From Streptomyces sp. Tue 6430 (GTDB lineage: Bacteria > Actinomycetota > Actinomycetes > Streptomycetales > Streptomycetaceae), in NCBI GenBank assembly GCA_021568835.1, contig JAKGSH010000003.1:62001-126000 (forward strand): a stretch of 64,000 nt of DNA, given 5' to 3'. A program made the position numbers and the translations under genes. This document shows positions 10,285 through 18,950 of the stretch, in pieces. The number at the start of each line of letters is the position of its first letter. The stretch's first letter is position 1. Below the pieces are notes generated by a model, which had not been told where the DNA came from, ran no database searches, and saw nothing but the letters and a program-made list of their open reading frames with translations.

Positions 10285-10349
10285 CGGCGAGGAACCAATG
10301 TCATGAGATAGCACGGTTAAGGCTGGTGAATCTCCCGGGGAGGAACATC

Positions 10350-11638
10350 ATGAAGCGGAATGCGCGTTCGAGTGAGCCGGCGGCCGAGGCCGTTGAGCCT
10401 GAGCTGGACCGGGCTCTCGTGGGTGGGCTGGTGGCCCAGGCGAAGGCAGACGGGATCCGGATGACCGGTGAAGGCGGCCTGCTGGCGCAGTTGACGAAGC
10501 TCGTGGTCGAGGGAGCTCTGGAGGGTGAGCTCACCGATCACCTTGGGCGGGAGAGCGGGGAGCGGGCCGACGAGGGCCGCAGCGGGAACTACCGCAACGG
10601 GCATCGCGCGAAGACGGTGACGACCGAGGTCGGGCCGGTGGAGATCAAGGTGCCCAGGGACCGCAACGGCTCGTTCGATCCGCAGTTGGTGCGTAAGCGG
10701 CAGCGGCGTCTGACCGGGGTGGACGAGATGGTGTTGTCGCTGTCGGCCAAGGGCCTGACCCACGGGGAGATCTCCGCCCATCTCCAGGAGGTCTACGGCG
10801 CGGAGGTGTCGAAGCAGACCATCTCCACGATCACGGACAGCGTGGTCGACGCGATGACGGAGTGGCAGAACCGGCCGCTGGACCGTGTCTACCCGGTCGT
10901 GTTCATCGACTGCGTGCACGTGAAGATCCGCGACGGCCAGGTCGCGAACCGGCCCGTCTACATCGTGCTGGCCGTCACGGCGGAGGGCACGAGGAACATC
11001 CTCGGCCTGTGGGCCGGCGAGGGCGGTGAAGGGGCGAAGTACTGGCAGCAGGTTCTCACCGAACTGAAGAACCGGGGGTTGCGCGATGTCCTGATGCTGG
11101 TCTGCGACGGTCTGAAGGAGCTGCCCGCGGCGGTGAACAACGTGTGGCCGCAGACCGTGGTCCAGACGTACATCGTTCATCTCCTGCGGAACAGTTTCCG
11201 TTATGCGGGCAGGCAGGACCGGCAGGAGATGGCCAAGGCTCTCAAGCCGGTCTACACGGCGCCGACCGAGGCTGCGGCGGTCGAGCGGTTCGCCGAATTC
11301 CGGAGGGAATGGGGGCTGAAGTATCCCGCGGCCATCCGGCTGTGGGAGAACGCGTGGGCCGAGTTCGTGCCCTTCCTGTCCTTCGACATGGAGACCCGGA
11401 AGATCATCTGCACGACCAACGCCATCGAGAGCGTGAACGCACGCATCCGCAAGGCCGCCCGGGCACGAGGGCACTTCCCCAACGACCAGCCGCCCTCAAA
11501 TGTGTCTACCTCGCCGTGATGAGCCTTGACCCGAAGGGTACCGGCACCAAGGCGTGGACACGGAGGTGGAAGCCCGCCCTCAACGCCTTCGACATCGCGT
11601 TCGACGGCCGGCTCACCGCCGGCATGACCAACCACTGA
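10350..11638 (+). pseudogene. IS256-family transposase (copy 2), frameshifted near its end
   Basis: Start ATG 10350 follows GGGGAGGAACATC. The product has the Mutator-type core: GNYRNGHRAKTVTTEVGP, then YPVVFIDCVHVKIRDG with the first Asp, LMLVCDGLKELPAAVNN with the second, and TNAIESVNARIRKAAR with the Glu. At about 11490 (a missing G in GACCAGCCGCC) the frame shifts, and the last 48 residues (KCVYLAVMSLDPKGTG, NAFDIAFDGRL) continue in another frame to 11638. Only this one break separates it from a full-length 430-residue enzyme, and it differs clearly from copy 1 in sequence. Confidence 0.85.
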
Positions 11639-11852
11639 AATCCAACAATCGAGTTACACCACTCGCTGGACAGACCCGCTGTTGGTGACACTGAGCAACC
11701 GTGTTCGGAGGCCGTTGGGGGCCGTGGAGCGCGCTGCGACGCAGGTCGGCCGGCACCGAGTCAGCATGCCACGGACCCCGTGCTGGTTCCGTGCTGACTT
11801 CGAAGGCCGGAATCATGGAGAACCGCAGGTCCTGGCCCCGATCGGATGAGTT

Positions 11853-11948
11853 GTCGTACCACTCGATGGTGGTGCCGATGAGGCTGGCGGCGACGATGCG
11901 CTTGAGGCTGGCGGGGGGGGGTGGGGGAGCGGTGGTTCCGGAGGCCAT
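11853..11948 (-). pseudogene. Truncated N-terminus of a second MHS transporter
   Basis: ATG 11948, preceded by GAGGAAGTGG, opens a copy of the MHS N-terminus: a Pro-rich tail then [19 protein letters not shown], as in the gene at 2731. After the Asp codon at 11853 the similarity stops abruptly and unrelated sequence follows, so only the first 32 residues survive. Upstream DNA to about 12.28 kb also matches the region upstream of the intact copy. Bases 11678-11852, between the IS256 right end and this fragment, hold no recognised gene but repeat the words CCGTGCTGG and CCGTGCTGAC. Confidence 0.7.
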
Positions 11949-12344
11949 GTGCGCCACTTCCTCGTGTGCGGTGGGGACGGGTACGTGTTCGCACACCGTA
12001 GGAACGCGCAGGTCAAGGGCACATGTGGTGGGGCTGCATAGTTCGAGGCGTGCCTGTGCGCGCGGCCGCCATGTCGGCTCGCGAACGGGTGGTTCAAGGG
12101 CGCGAAGACAGGCCATACGGGCGTCGTCCGAGAAGCGCAGTTCGGGGCGATTCGGCAGTGCGGTGCTGACTCCCGTGCTGGTGCGGTGCTGGCTGAAAGC
12201 CCACGTCATCACCTGCCCTCACCTGTCCCGTGCTGACTTGGTGCTGACTGCGCTGCGTTCACCTCGGACGTCTGAGGTGACCCCGCCAAGTCCACACGGG
12301 CACCGAAGGCGTCATCCCCTGTGGCGAGTCGTAGGAATTCATGA

Positions 12345-12995
12345 GGGCGAAGGCGTGCTCGACGCGGGCGCGGACCTGGCGGTGGGAAGCGGTGTGCTCC
12401 TCCTTCCGGGCCGGCAGTTCGCTCTGTCCGCGTTCGCGGCGCTGCGGGATGGCCAGGCCGGTGCCCCGGTAGCCGCCGTCGGCGAGTACGGTGGCGCGGC
12501 CGATGGCGTCTTTGGCGCCGGACGGGTCCCGTGCCTTGCAGTCGTCGCGGTTGCCGGGCAACGGCCGGCCGACCACGGCGACGCGCCGGGTGTCGTCGAC
12601 GACGACCTGGTGGCCGGTGGAGCAGCGGTGGTTCTCGGGCTGCTCGGTGACGGTGTGGTCGCGGGTGGGGACCAGGGTGGCGTCCACGATGAGCACGGTG
12701 TCCTCACGGAACCGCCTGCGGGACTCGAGCGCGAGCTGGGGACCGAGGTGGCTGGTGATCCGGCCGGCCGGGGACTTCGAGACGCCGAACAGCGGGGCGA
12801 GCCGCCGCAGCGTCAAGTCGGTGCGACGGTACGCCGTGACCAGCAGCACCCGATCCTCCCGTGGCAGGCTCCACGGCCTGCCTCTGCGAACCGTGCCTGC
12901 TCCCTCGTGCCGCAGCCGCGCCACCAGCATGCCGAACATGCCGAACATGCCGAACATGCCGAACATGCCGAACATGCCGAAACAGCAAGGGTTCA
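12345..12995 (-). pseudogene. IS5-family transposase fragment, 3'-truncated
   Basis: The frame reads RRGRPWSLPREDRVLLVTAY, a helix-turn-helix (LAPLFGVSKSPAGRITSHLG), VLIVDATLVPTRDH with the first catalytic Asp, VLADGGYRG with the second, and RVEHAFA with the Glu. Directly after this the family sequence (normally MKTWKILRD and about 30 more residues) is replaced by unrelated codons, so the C-terminus is lost near 12347. The N-terminus holds an odd run of Phe-Gly-Met repeats from a 9-bp tandem array. The true start is uncertain. This is probably a dead IS remnant between the MHS fragment and the DUF6584 gene. Confidence 0.75.
12929..12982. repeat. Six perfect 9-bp tandem repeats (CATGCCGAA)
   Basis: The unit CATGCCGAA is repeated six times without a mismatch. 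On the minus strand, in the transposase frame, it encodes Phe-Gly-Met repeats. The unit length is a multiple of three, so copy number can vary without breaking the frame. Confidence 0.9.
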
Positions 12996-13153
12996 ACCCG
13001 GTGAACGGGGCCGTCCGGGACGGCTGCGACGCCGTCATCACAGCAGACATCGCGAGATCGTTGCCCTCGTCGCCGGGTGTCCCGCTCACGGCAGTCCTCG
13101 ACGTCCTGCCGAACCTTGAGCGGCGCTCCCCACCGGCCCCTCGGGGGCCTGGG

Positions 13154-13684
13154 TCAGTCGAAGAGGGCAACGACTCCGTTCACCCAGATCGCGAGGAACG
13201 CGAGGACTCCCACCAGGCAGCCGCCGCCCGCCAGCACACCGCCGACCGTCCACGGCTCGAAGGGCGCCTCCTCGTGCTCCTCCTCCAGGCCGTCCCGGTA
13301 GGAGGCGGGGTCGTCCCAGTCGACGGGGTGCCCCAGCTCCTCGGCGCAGGCGGTCCGCACCGCGGCCAGCTGCTTCTCCGCGAACGAGGTGGCAGCCACC
13401 GCCTCGGGGCCGCGCCAGGCGAGGGCCTTCATCCGCCACGCCGGAGATCCGTACCGCGCCTCGAAGGCGGCGGTCTCGTCGGCACCCCGGTCCTCTTCGA
13501 GGTACATCCAGCGTCCGGCCTCGGCGGCGTCGCCGTAGAGCCGGTACACCTCGGCCAGACGCCGACGGAGCGTCAGGTCGTACGGGAAGGACGAGACGAG
13601 ACCGCGCAAACGCTGGCGCGCGACGGGAACCCGGCCGGCGGCCAGGTCTGCATCGACTCGGGCAAGGGTCTCCCTCAGGGGCAT
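13154..13684 (-). CDS. DUF6584-type protein with a C-terminal membrane helix
   Basis: About 176 residues. The N-terminal half has a tetratricopeptide-like pattern (LARVDADLAAGRVPVARQRL, then LRRRLAEVYRLYGDAAEAGR) that I recognise from small streptomycete proteins annotated DUF6584. The C-terminus is one hydrophobic helix (GGVLAGGGCLVGVLAFLAIW), so it is probably membrane-anchored. ATG 13684 is taken as start because family similarity begins with MPLRETLARV, and an in-frame GTG lies a few codons earlier. No function is known. It is likely monocistronic, between an IS remnant and a remnant-filled spacer. Confidence 0.6.
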   Translation of the reverse strand: MPLRETLARVDADLAAGRVPVARQRLRGLVSSFPYDLTLRRRLAEVYRLYGDAAEAGRWMYLEEDRGADETAAFEARYGSPAWRMKALAWRGPEAVAATSFAEKQLAAVRTACAEELGHPVDWDDPASYRDGLEEEHEEAPFEPWTVGGVLAGGGCLVGVLAFLAIWVNGVVALFD

Positions 13685-14074
13685 GAACACATGATCGGGT
13701 ACCGCACCGATCCCCGTCGACCTGGTTGTTCGCCCAGACCTGCTTGCCGGGGGAGAGCTCCACCGTTCCGGATGCGGGGCTCCCGTCGCTCTGGTGTTGG
13801 GCACCGGCGTTTCCGGCTGCGTGGCGGCCGTTCCACGGGACGTGCACCAACGGCACGATGATGAGGGCCACTGCCGGCACGGCCGTCATGTCGTGCTGCT
13901 TCCCCAGCGGTGTGCGGGAGACGAGTGCCGTCTCCACGTGCCCGGGAGACGCCGGGTCGTGGAGGACTGCAACGCTGCCCCTCTCGGGTGCCGGCGGCAT
14001 GCTGACGGGCCCGGTCGATCGTGGAGCCACCGTGACTGCCGGCCGGGTCGTCGTCGGTGCGGTCAGGTGGTGGG

Positions 14075-14167
14075 GACCTTGCTGATGCGCGGGTGCGGGC
14101 GAGTGAACTGGATGCGGTGCACGGGCGGTTCGCGCACCGGTTCAGCTCGGGCACGGAGACACGATGA
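14075..14167 (+). pseudogene. IS701-family transposase N-terminal remnant
   Basis: Thirty codons read DLADARVRASELDAVHGRFA then HRFSSG before a stop. This resembles the opening of IS701-type transposases (ELDAVHERFAHRF) as I remember them. Nothing of the catalytic part follows. The rest of 13685-14371 holds no gene I can support. Confidence 0.4.
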
Positions 14168-14371
14168 GGGAGTTCCGGTCCCTCCTCGACCGGGTGCCCG
14201 ACGCCCGAGCCGGTCCGGCAGGGGTCTGCCGCGGATGCGGAGAAGCGTTCGCCGCGTCGTGGGTTCGGTGACCCATGGCCATCACGCGCCCGCGGAGTCC
14301 CAGCCGCGCCGCCCCGACGTTGCGAACATCGGTGGGCGGCACTCGCATCGTTCCGTGATCCATGTCACATG

Positions 14372-14390
14372 CGATTCCTGTCAGGAATCG
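14372..14390. promoter_or_regulatory. 19-bp palindrome, candidate operator of the flavin oxidoreductase gene
   Basis: CGATTCCTGTCAGGAATCG is a perfect inverted repeat (9-bp arms around one T), 58 bases before the start at 14448. A TGTCACA word at 14363-14369 lies just upstream and resembles an ECF-sigma -35 element. The regulator is unknown. Confidence 0.45.
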
Positions 14391-14447
14391 GGGCGTCGTC
14401 CTGCTCAAGTCACCGACAGGGAGCCGGCGAACCGACAGGAGCATCAC

Positions 14448-15647
14448 ATGAAGCATCGCATCGTCGTTCTCGGCGCCGGCTATGGCGGGGCCTACGCGGC
14501 CGGGACCCTGGCCCGTCGGCTGTCCCCGGTGGGCACCGAGATCACCGTGGTCAACGCCGAGCCGGACTTCGTCCAGCGGCTACGGCTGCACCAGCTCGCG
14601 GCCGGCCAGGAGATCGAGGCTCCGCGGCTCGACGACGTCTTCGCGGGCACGGGGATACGGCTGCGCCTGGCCCGTGTCACCGCCGTCGACCCCGAGCGGC
14701 AGGTCGTCGCCGTGGCCGACTCGGACGGCGGCGGCGAGCTCGGCTACGACACCCTCCTCTACGCGCTCGGCAGCCACGTCGCCGACCACGGCGTCCCCGG
14801 CGTGGCCGAGCACGCCTTCCACGTCACCAGCCGTCCGGCGGCGCTGCGCCTGCGCGAGCGCCTGGACGGCCTGGGCGAGCGAGGCGAAGGAGGGAGTGTG
14901 CTGGTCGTCGGCGACGGGTTGACCGGCATCGAGACCGCCACCGAGATCGCCGAATCCCGGCCCGGCCTGTCGGTGGCGCTGGTCGCTCGCGGCGAACTGG
15001 GCGCCCCGCTCTCCGCCGGAGCCCGCGGTCACCTGCGCCGGGCCTGTGACCGGCTGGGCGTCACGGTCCTGGAGCACACCGGCGTCGAGGCCGTCGAAGC
15101 GGCGCGGGTGCTGTGCGCCGACGGCACCGTCCTGGTGGCCGACGCGACCGTGTGGACGGCCGGGTTCGCGGTCGACCCCATCGCCGCCACCGGCGGGCTG
15201 GAGGTCGCCGGGAACGGTCGGATCGTCGTCGATCGCACCATGCGCTCGGTCTCGCACCCGAACGTCTACGCCGTCGGCGACAGCGCCTACGCCGTCGGCG
15301 ACAACGGCCGGCCGCTGCCGATGTCCTGCGCTTCGGCCGGCTACACCGGCATGCAGGCCACGGCCGCGATCGTGGGACGCCTGACCGGGCGCAGGATCCC
15401 GAACATCAAGCTGGACTACCACGGCAACCACATCAGCCTCGGGCGGCGGGACGGGATCCTGCAGATGGTCGACGGCGAAGCGCAGGCGAAGCCGAAGTAC
15501 GTGGGCGGCAGAAAGGCCGCGCGGATCAAGGCGGGCATCCTGAAGATGTCGCTGTGGACCACCTCGCACCCGACTTTCGGCCTGCCCAAACGCAAGCGCC
15601 ACCTGGTCGCCGTACCGGATGCGTCTGCCGAGAAGGCGGCCGCGTAG
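14448..15647 (+). CDS. NAD(P)/FAD-dependent oxidoreductase (type II NADH dehydrogenase-like)
   Basis: 399 residues. The N-terminal FAD-binding Rossmann motif is IVVLGAGYGGAYAAG (residues 5-19), the central NAD(P)H-binding motif is VLVVGDGLTGIETATEIA, and the second FAD signature is NVYAVGDSAYAV. The overall plan matches the NDH-2/ferredoxin-reductase superfamily, which oxidises NAD(P)H and passes electrons to quinone or another acceptor. The C-terminal basic region (KAARIKAGILKM) may touch the membrane, as in NDH-2. Start ATG 14448 follows GACAGGAGCATCAC. It appears monocistronic with its own operator-like palindrome. The acceptor is not predictable. Confidence 0.8.
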   Translation: MKHRIVVLGAGYGGAYAAGTLARRLSPVGTEITVVNAEPDFVQRLRLHQLAAGQEIEAPRLDDVFAGTGIRLRLARVTAVDPERQVVAVADSDGGGELGYDTLLYALGSHVADHGVPGVAEHAFHVTSRPAALRLRERLDGLGERGEGGSVLVVGDGLTGIETATEIAESRPGLSVALVARGELGAPLSAGARGHLRRACDRLGVTVLEHTGVEAVEAARVLCADGTVLVADATVWTAGFAVDPIAATGGLEVAGNGRIVVDRTMRSVSHPNVYAVGDSAYAVGDNGRPLPMSCASAGYTGMQATAAIVGRLTGRRIPNIKLDYHGNHISLGRRDGILQMVDGEAQAKPKYVGGRKAARIKAGILKMSLWTTSHPTFGLPKRKRHLVAVPDASAEKAAA

Positions 15648-15867
15648 CCGCCGTGGGCGGCATTGTCGCCGCGCTTCGACAGAGTCGGTTCGAGGCCGAG
15701 GGCGGACCGTCCCGCCTGTGCGCGCCTGGGCACCCCGGCACCGGGCCGGGTGCCGGCCTGACGTTCTCCTTCCGTAGCCGGCCCAGGGCCAACGCGCACA
15801 GAACAGAGCGGGGACGGAGTCGTCGAAGACCGTGAAACCCGGGGCGAAGTCCTTCGTCGACCCATGT

Positions 15868-15907
15868 CCCCGCCCGCCGGGCCCTCGTCGGGGCGGGGCG
15901 GGCGGGG
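15868..15907. terminator. GC-rich hairpin between convergent genes
   Basis: CCCCGCCCGCC (15868-15878) pairs with GGCGGGCGGGG (15897-15907) across an 18-base loop, between the oxidoreductase (+) and the SGNH esterase (-). It could serve both transcripts. Confidence 0.55.
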
Positions 15908-15918
15908 GAACCGGTCGG

Positions 15919-16841
15919 TCAGCGGTGTCCGGCTCTCTTGCCCAGGCGCTCCAGGACCGCGCTCGCCGTGGTCTCCATGCCCGTGGCGTTGGGGTGCGCG
16001 GGGGCGGCGGGCGCGGTGGGCTTGAGCGGTTCGACCCAGCGGTCAGCCGGCGCCTTGCACATGTCGTGCCCGACGGACGGACCGTAGGCGTCGACGAACT
16101 CGGCTCGGTTCAGCCACGCCACCAGGCGCAGCATCCGGTTCAGGCGCTTGCCCGTGTCCCGCAGGTAGGGGAAGTCCTTCGCGGCGAAGGGAACCGAGGG
16201 GTAGCAGCCGCTGCCGTCATCGGGCAGGAGCGCGGGATAGCCGACGACCAGCACGCGTGCGTGCGGTGCCCGCTCGTGCACCGCACGCAGCACACGGGCG
16301 ACCTTCGGCGCGGTCTCGAGGATGTTCAGCGCGAGCCGGTCGACTCCGGAAGACGCGTAGTGCTGCCGGCACGGGTCGCCGGACGGGTCCTTGGAGCTGA
16401 GCGCGGCGCAGGTGCCGATGATGGGGCCGAACCCCATGTCGTTGCCGCCGATCTGCAGCGTCACCAGGTCGGTGTCCCGCTTCAGGGCGTCCAGTTGGGG
16501 CCCGTTGGTCCCCTGGACCTTCCACATCTCGTCGGTCTTGGCCCCGCTGCAGCTGACGTCCGTGAACGAGGCGACCTGGTACCGGGCTGCCACCAGCGAG
16601 GGGTAATTGTGGTCCGAACGCGCGCAGTTGGCGTCGACCTGGCGCGGAATCAGCGGACCGGACGTGTACGAGTCGCCGAGCGCCACGTAGTCCACGGGGC
16701 GGGGGAATGCCGCTCCCCGGCCGAAGCGGGAGCCGAGGCGCCGACACCGGCGACGAGCGCGCAGCTGCTCAGCGCCGCGCCCAGTGCCATGGTGCGGCGC
16801 CGTCGCGGGAGGTCGCCGCCCGGACGTGTGTGATGGTTCAT
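15919..16841 (-). CDS. Secreted SGNH/GDSL hydrolase, frame-interrupted after the signal peptide
   Basis: ATG 16841 (after GGAAGGGGC) opens a signal peptide: a basic N-region with LPRRRRTM, a hydrophobic core (ALGAALSSCALVAGVGA) and an ASA cleavage site. About ten codons later (near 16715) the frame shifts and the mature enzyme follows: VDYVALGDSYTSG with the nucleophile Ser of block I, TLQIGGNDMGFG (block III Asn) and AHPNATGM with the catalytic His near the end. This order is that of SGNH esterases/lipases, close to secreted streptomycete members. It should act on ester substrates outside the cell. Possible Tat export is suggested by the RRRR stretch. Confidence 0.8.
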
Positions 16842-16963
16842 CGTGCCCCTTCCTGGAAATCCGGTCGGCCCGTGGCACCGGACCGGTCGTCGGAGCGCAC
16901 GGAAGATCGCGACACCGCGGCAGCCTGACGCGTTCCTGTCCCACAGGCTCAACATCGCTTGTA

Positions 16964-16975
16964 TACCGGCCGGTA
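16964..16975. promoter_or_regulatory. TetR-type operator-like palindrome
   Basis: TACCGGCCGGTA is a perfect palindrome of the form often bound by TetR-family repressors. It lies about 125 bases upstream of the esterase start, in a relatively AT-rich pocket. Confidence 0.35.
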
Positions 16976-17627
16976 GGCCCGCGGAACAGAGTCTGATCAA
17001 CGCCGGCTCGTTCGACTTTCGCCTGACCTGACGGAACGGTACGGTCCCCGGCAGACCGTCTACGAGCGTCATCGCCGCTGGTCGGCCGACGGCGCAGGGA
17101 ACACCGTCCTTCAGAAGTCACCGGTCGAGGCGGACGCCGGTGACCCGGACGGGAGGCTCACTCGCCGGGCGGACCGGCAGGAGCGGGCCGTGCACATCGA
17201 CTCCGCCTCCTGCCGGGCGCGTCAGCACGCCGCCGGGACGCCCCGCGGACCTCCGGCCGACCACCCGCAAAAAAGGGGGGCGGGACGCGCGAGGAGGCCG
17301 ATGGGCTCGAGGTATGGGGGCGCTCACGAGGCGGGTCGGCCGGCAAGGCCCGTCTGCTCTCCGACGACCGGGCCCGCCCGCCGCACCGGCCGGCATCGCC
17401 CGGCCGGCGTGGTGACAGCCCGGTGTTCGCGCCGGTGCCGGCCGGCTCACGCGTCCGACGCCGCGTCACGGGCTGCCCGCGCAGCCGACCGGCCCGGCAG
17501 GCGGCGACAAGGCCTGGTGCCGCGTCGGAGAACGTCCGCCCTGCGACTTTGTCGGGCGGGGCCGGCTCCGGGGCGCACGGCGGCGCGGCGGGGAAGGGGC
17601 TTCCCGGCACGGCGCTACCGTCATGAG
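16976..17627. other. Intergenic stretch without a supported gene
   Basis: I see no convincing coding pattern, RNA gene or mobile end here. Open frames in this stretch lack recognisable domains and are probably chance. The last 100 bases must contain the methyltransferase promoter. Confidence 0.4.
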
Positions 17628-18428
17628 GTGACGGGAATCAATGCCGACCGGCGGTGGTCCGAGTCCATGCCGGCGGCCTACGAGCAGTACCTCGTGCCGG
17701 CGGTCTTCCGGCCCTTCGCCGAGGACCTGGCCGCCCGGGCGGCGGTACTCCATCCCGGGCGAGTCCTCGAACTGGCTTCGGGGACTGGCGTGTTGACGTC
17801 GCATCTGCTCACGGCGGCGCCCTCGGCCGAGGTGACGGCCACTGACCTGAACGAGGCCATGGTCGCTTTCGGGGCGACCCGGGCCCCGGGCGCGGTGTGG
17901 CGGCAGGCCGACGCACAGCGGCTGCCGTTCCCGGACGGAGGCTTCGACCTGGTGGTCTGCCAGTTCGGCGTGATGTTCTTTCCCGACCGTATCGAGGCCT
18001 TCACCGAGGTCCACCGGGTGCTGGCACCGGGCGGCCGGTTCCTGTTCAACACCTGGGGCCCGCTCGGGACGCACGCCTTCGAAGCAGCGTTGCAGGCCGG
18101 GCTGGAGCGGGCCCTTCCGGTCGACCCGCCGCGGTTCTTCCCGACGGTTCCGCACGGCTACGCCGACCCCGCTGTCGTGGCCGCCGACCTGACGGCCGCC
18201 GGGTTCGCCGTCGAGGACGAGCAGGAGCTCACGCTTCAGGGCCGGGCGGCGTCGACCGCCGACCTCGCCACCGGGTACCTCACCGGGACACCGGTGCGCG
18301 TGGCCGTCGAGGAGCGCGGCGACGGACCGGCCGTCCGGGCCACCGTCATCGAGGAGATGACGGCCCGCCTGGGCCCGGGGCCGGTCACCGCCCCGATGAC
18401 GGCGTACGTCTTCCACGCCGCGGCCTGA
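17628..18428 (+). CDS. Class I SAM-dependent methyltransferase (UbiE/Methyltransf_11 type)
   Basis: 266 residues. Motif I, VLELASGTGVLTSHLL, binds S-adenosylmethionine. The post-I acidic residue is in AEVTATDLNEAMV, and the later motifs are FPDGGFDLVVCQFGVMFF and VLAPGGRFLFNTWGP. This is the Methyltransf_11 arrangement seen in UbiE/COQ5-like enzymes and in many small-molecule methyltransferases. The chosen start is GTG 17628, because similarity begins with WSESMPAAYEQYLVP shortly after it, although its ribosome site is weak. No neighbouring biosynthetic genes point to a substrate. Confidence 0.8.
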   Translation: MTGINADRRWSESMPAAYEQYLVPAVFRPFAEDLAARAAVLHPGRVLELASGTGVLTSHLLTAAPSAEVTATDLNEAMVAFGATRAPGAVWRQADAQRLPFPDGGFDLVVCQFGVMFFPDRIEAFTEVHRVLAPGGRFLFNTWGPLGTHAFEAALQAGLERALPVDPPRFFPTVPHGYADPAVVAADLTAAGFAVEDEQELTLQGRAASTADLATGYLTGTPVRVAVEERGDGPAVRATVIEEMTARLGPGPVTAPMTAYVFHAAA

Positions 18429-18534
18429 ACGCAGGACGCGCCCGCGCCGAGGACGTGCCTGTGCCGAGGACGGGCGTGAGCCGAGGACGGGCGTGAGCCG
18501 ACCTCGGCAGGGCGCGTCGCGCGGGGACTGGCGC

Positions 18535-18790
18535 TCATCGGGCAACGTTCGCCCTGGACGTGGCGATCCTCTCGATCTCCCGGCGCCCGGGCAGCGTGAG
18601 CGCGCTCGGCCGCCCGCCCCGGTGCTTGGGGAGAAGGAGTCGAAACCGTCCGCGTGGAAACCGTGGATCACGTCCCGCACCCGGTCCGCACCGGTGATGG
18701 TCACCTGATGGTCACCTCGGCGGTCTTCGCCACGCACGTGCACCGGGCGGACAGCAGCACCGTCCGGGCCGCCGCCAGGTCACCACCGAG
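18535..18790 (-). pseudogene. IS630-family transposase fragment with multiple frame breaks
   Basis: Across three frames the minus strand gives VVTWRR, ARTVLLSARCTCVAKTAEVT, DRVRDVIHGFHADGFDSFSP and KHRGGRPSALTLPGRREIER, then a stop. In order these match the N-terminal helix-turn-helix half of IS630-type transposases. The catalytic half is absent. Upstream (18449-18503) the words GCCGAGGACGGGCGTGA repeat in tandem. The rest of 18429-18950 holds no other gene. Confidence 0.6.
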
Positions 18791-18950
18791 CCCTCGCCCC
18801 GGCGGACGGTCCGCGGCAGCCGCCTCCCCTCGTCGTCCTGCATCTCCCCTCGTCGTCCCGCATCTCCTGGACCGGTACGCGGTCGGCCACGTGATCATTC
18901 CGACCGCCCTTTCCCGGACCAAGAAAACGATCAGGGCCGGGTGAGGACGA

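Larger units (their letters stand above)
7631..10315 (-). mobile_element. IS481-type element carrying passenger genes (VOC protein and WYL regulator)
   Basis: The ends 7631-7658 and 10288-10315 are imperfect inverted repeats, 19 of 28 positions matching, both containing TTGGTT and a TCTC block. They are bordered by the 6-bp direct repeat GTTAAG, as expected for an IS481 insertion. The transposase stop is 21 bases inside the left end. Besides the transposase, the element holds two non-transposition genes, a VOC protein and a WYL regulator, in divergent orientation. This boundary call is mine from sequence alone. Confidence 0.55.
7581..11677 (+). mobile_element. IS256-family element (copy 2), interrupted by an IS481-type element
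   Basis: The left end at 7581-7607 (GGGTCTGT then GAGTGGTGTAACTC) is the inverted repeat of 11651-11677, 24 of 27 positions matching. The IS256 transposase lies only at the far right (10350-11638). Between left end and transposase is a 2.7-kb insert, 7631-10315, flanked by the direct repeat GTTAAG (7625-7630 and 10316-10321). Removing it restores an element of about 1.4 kb, the normal IS256 size, in which the leader runs straight into the transposase ribosome site. No target duplication of the IS256 element itself was found. Confidence 0.7.

Noticed and set aside
14164..14271. Small ORF MREFRSLLDRVPDARAG after the IS701 remnant
   Set aside because: Thirty-five codons with no homology or ribosome site; overlaps transposase debris.
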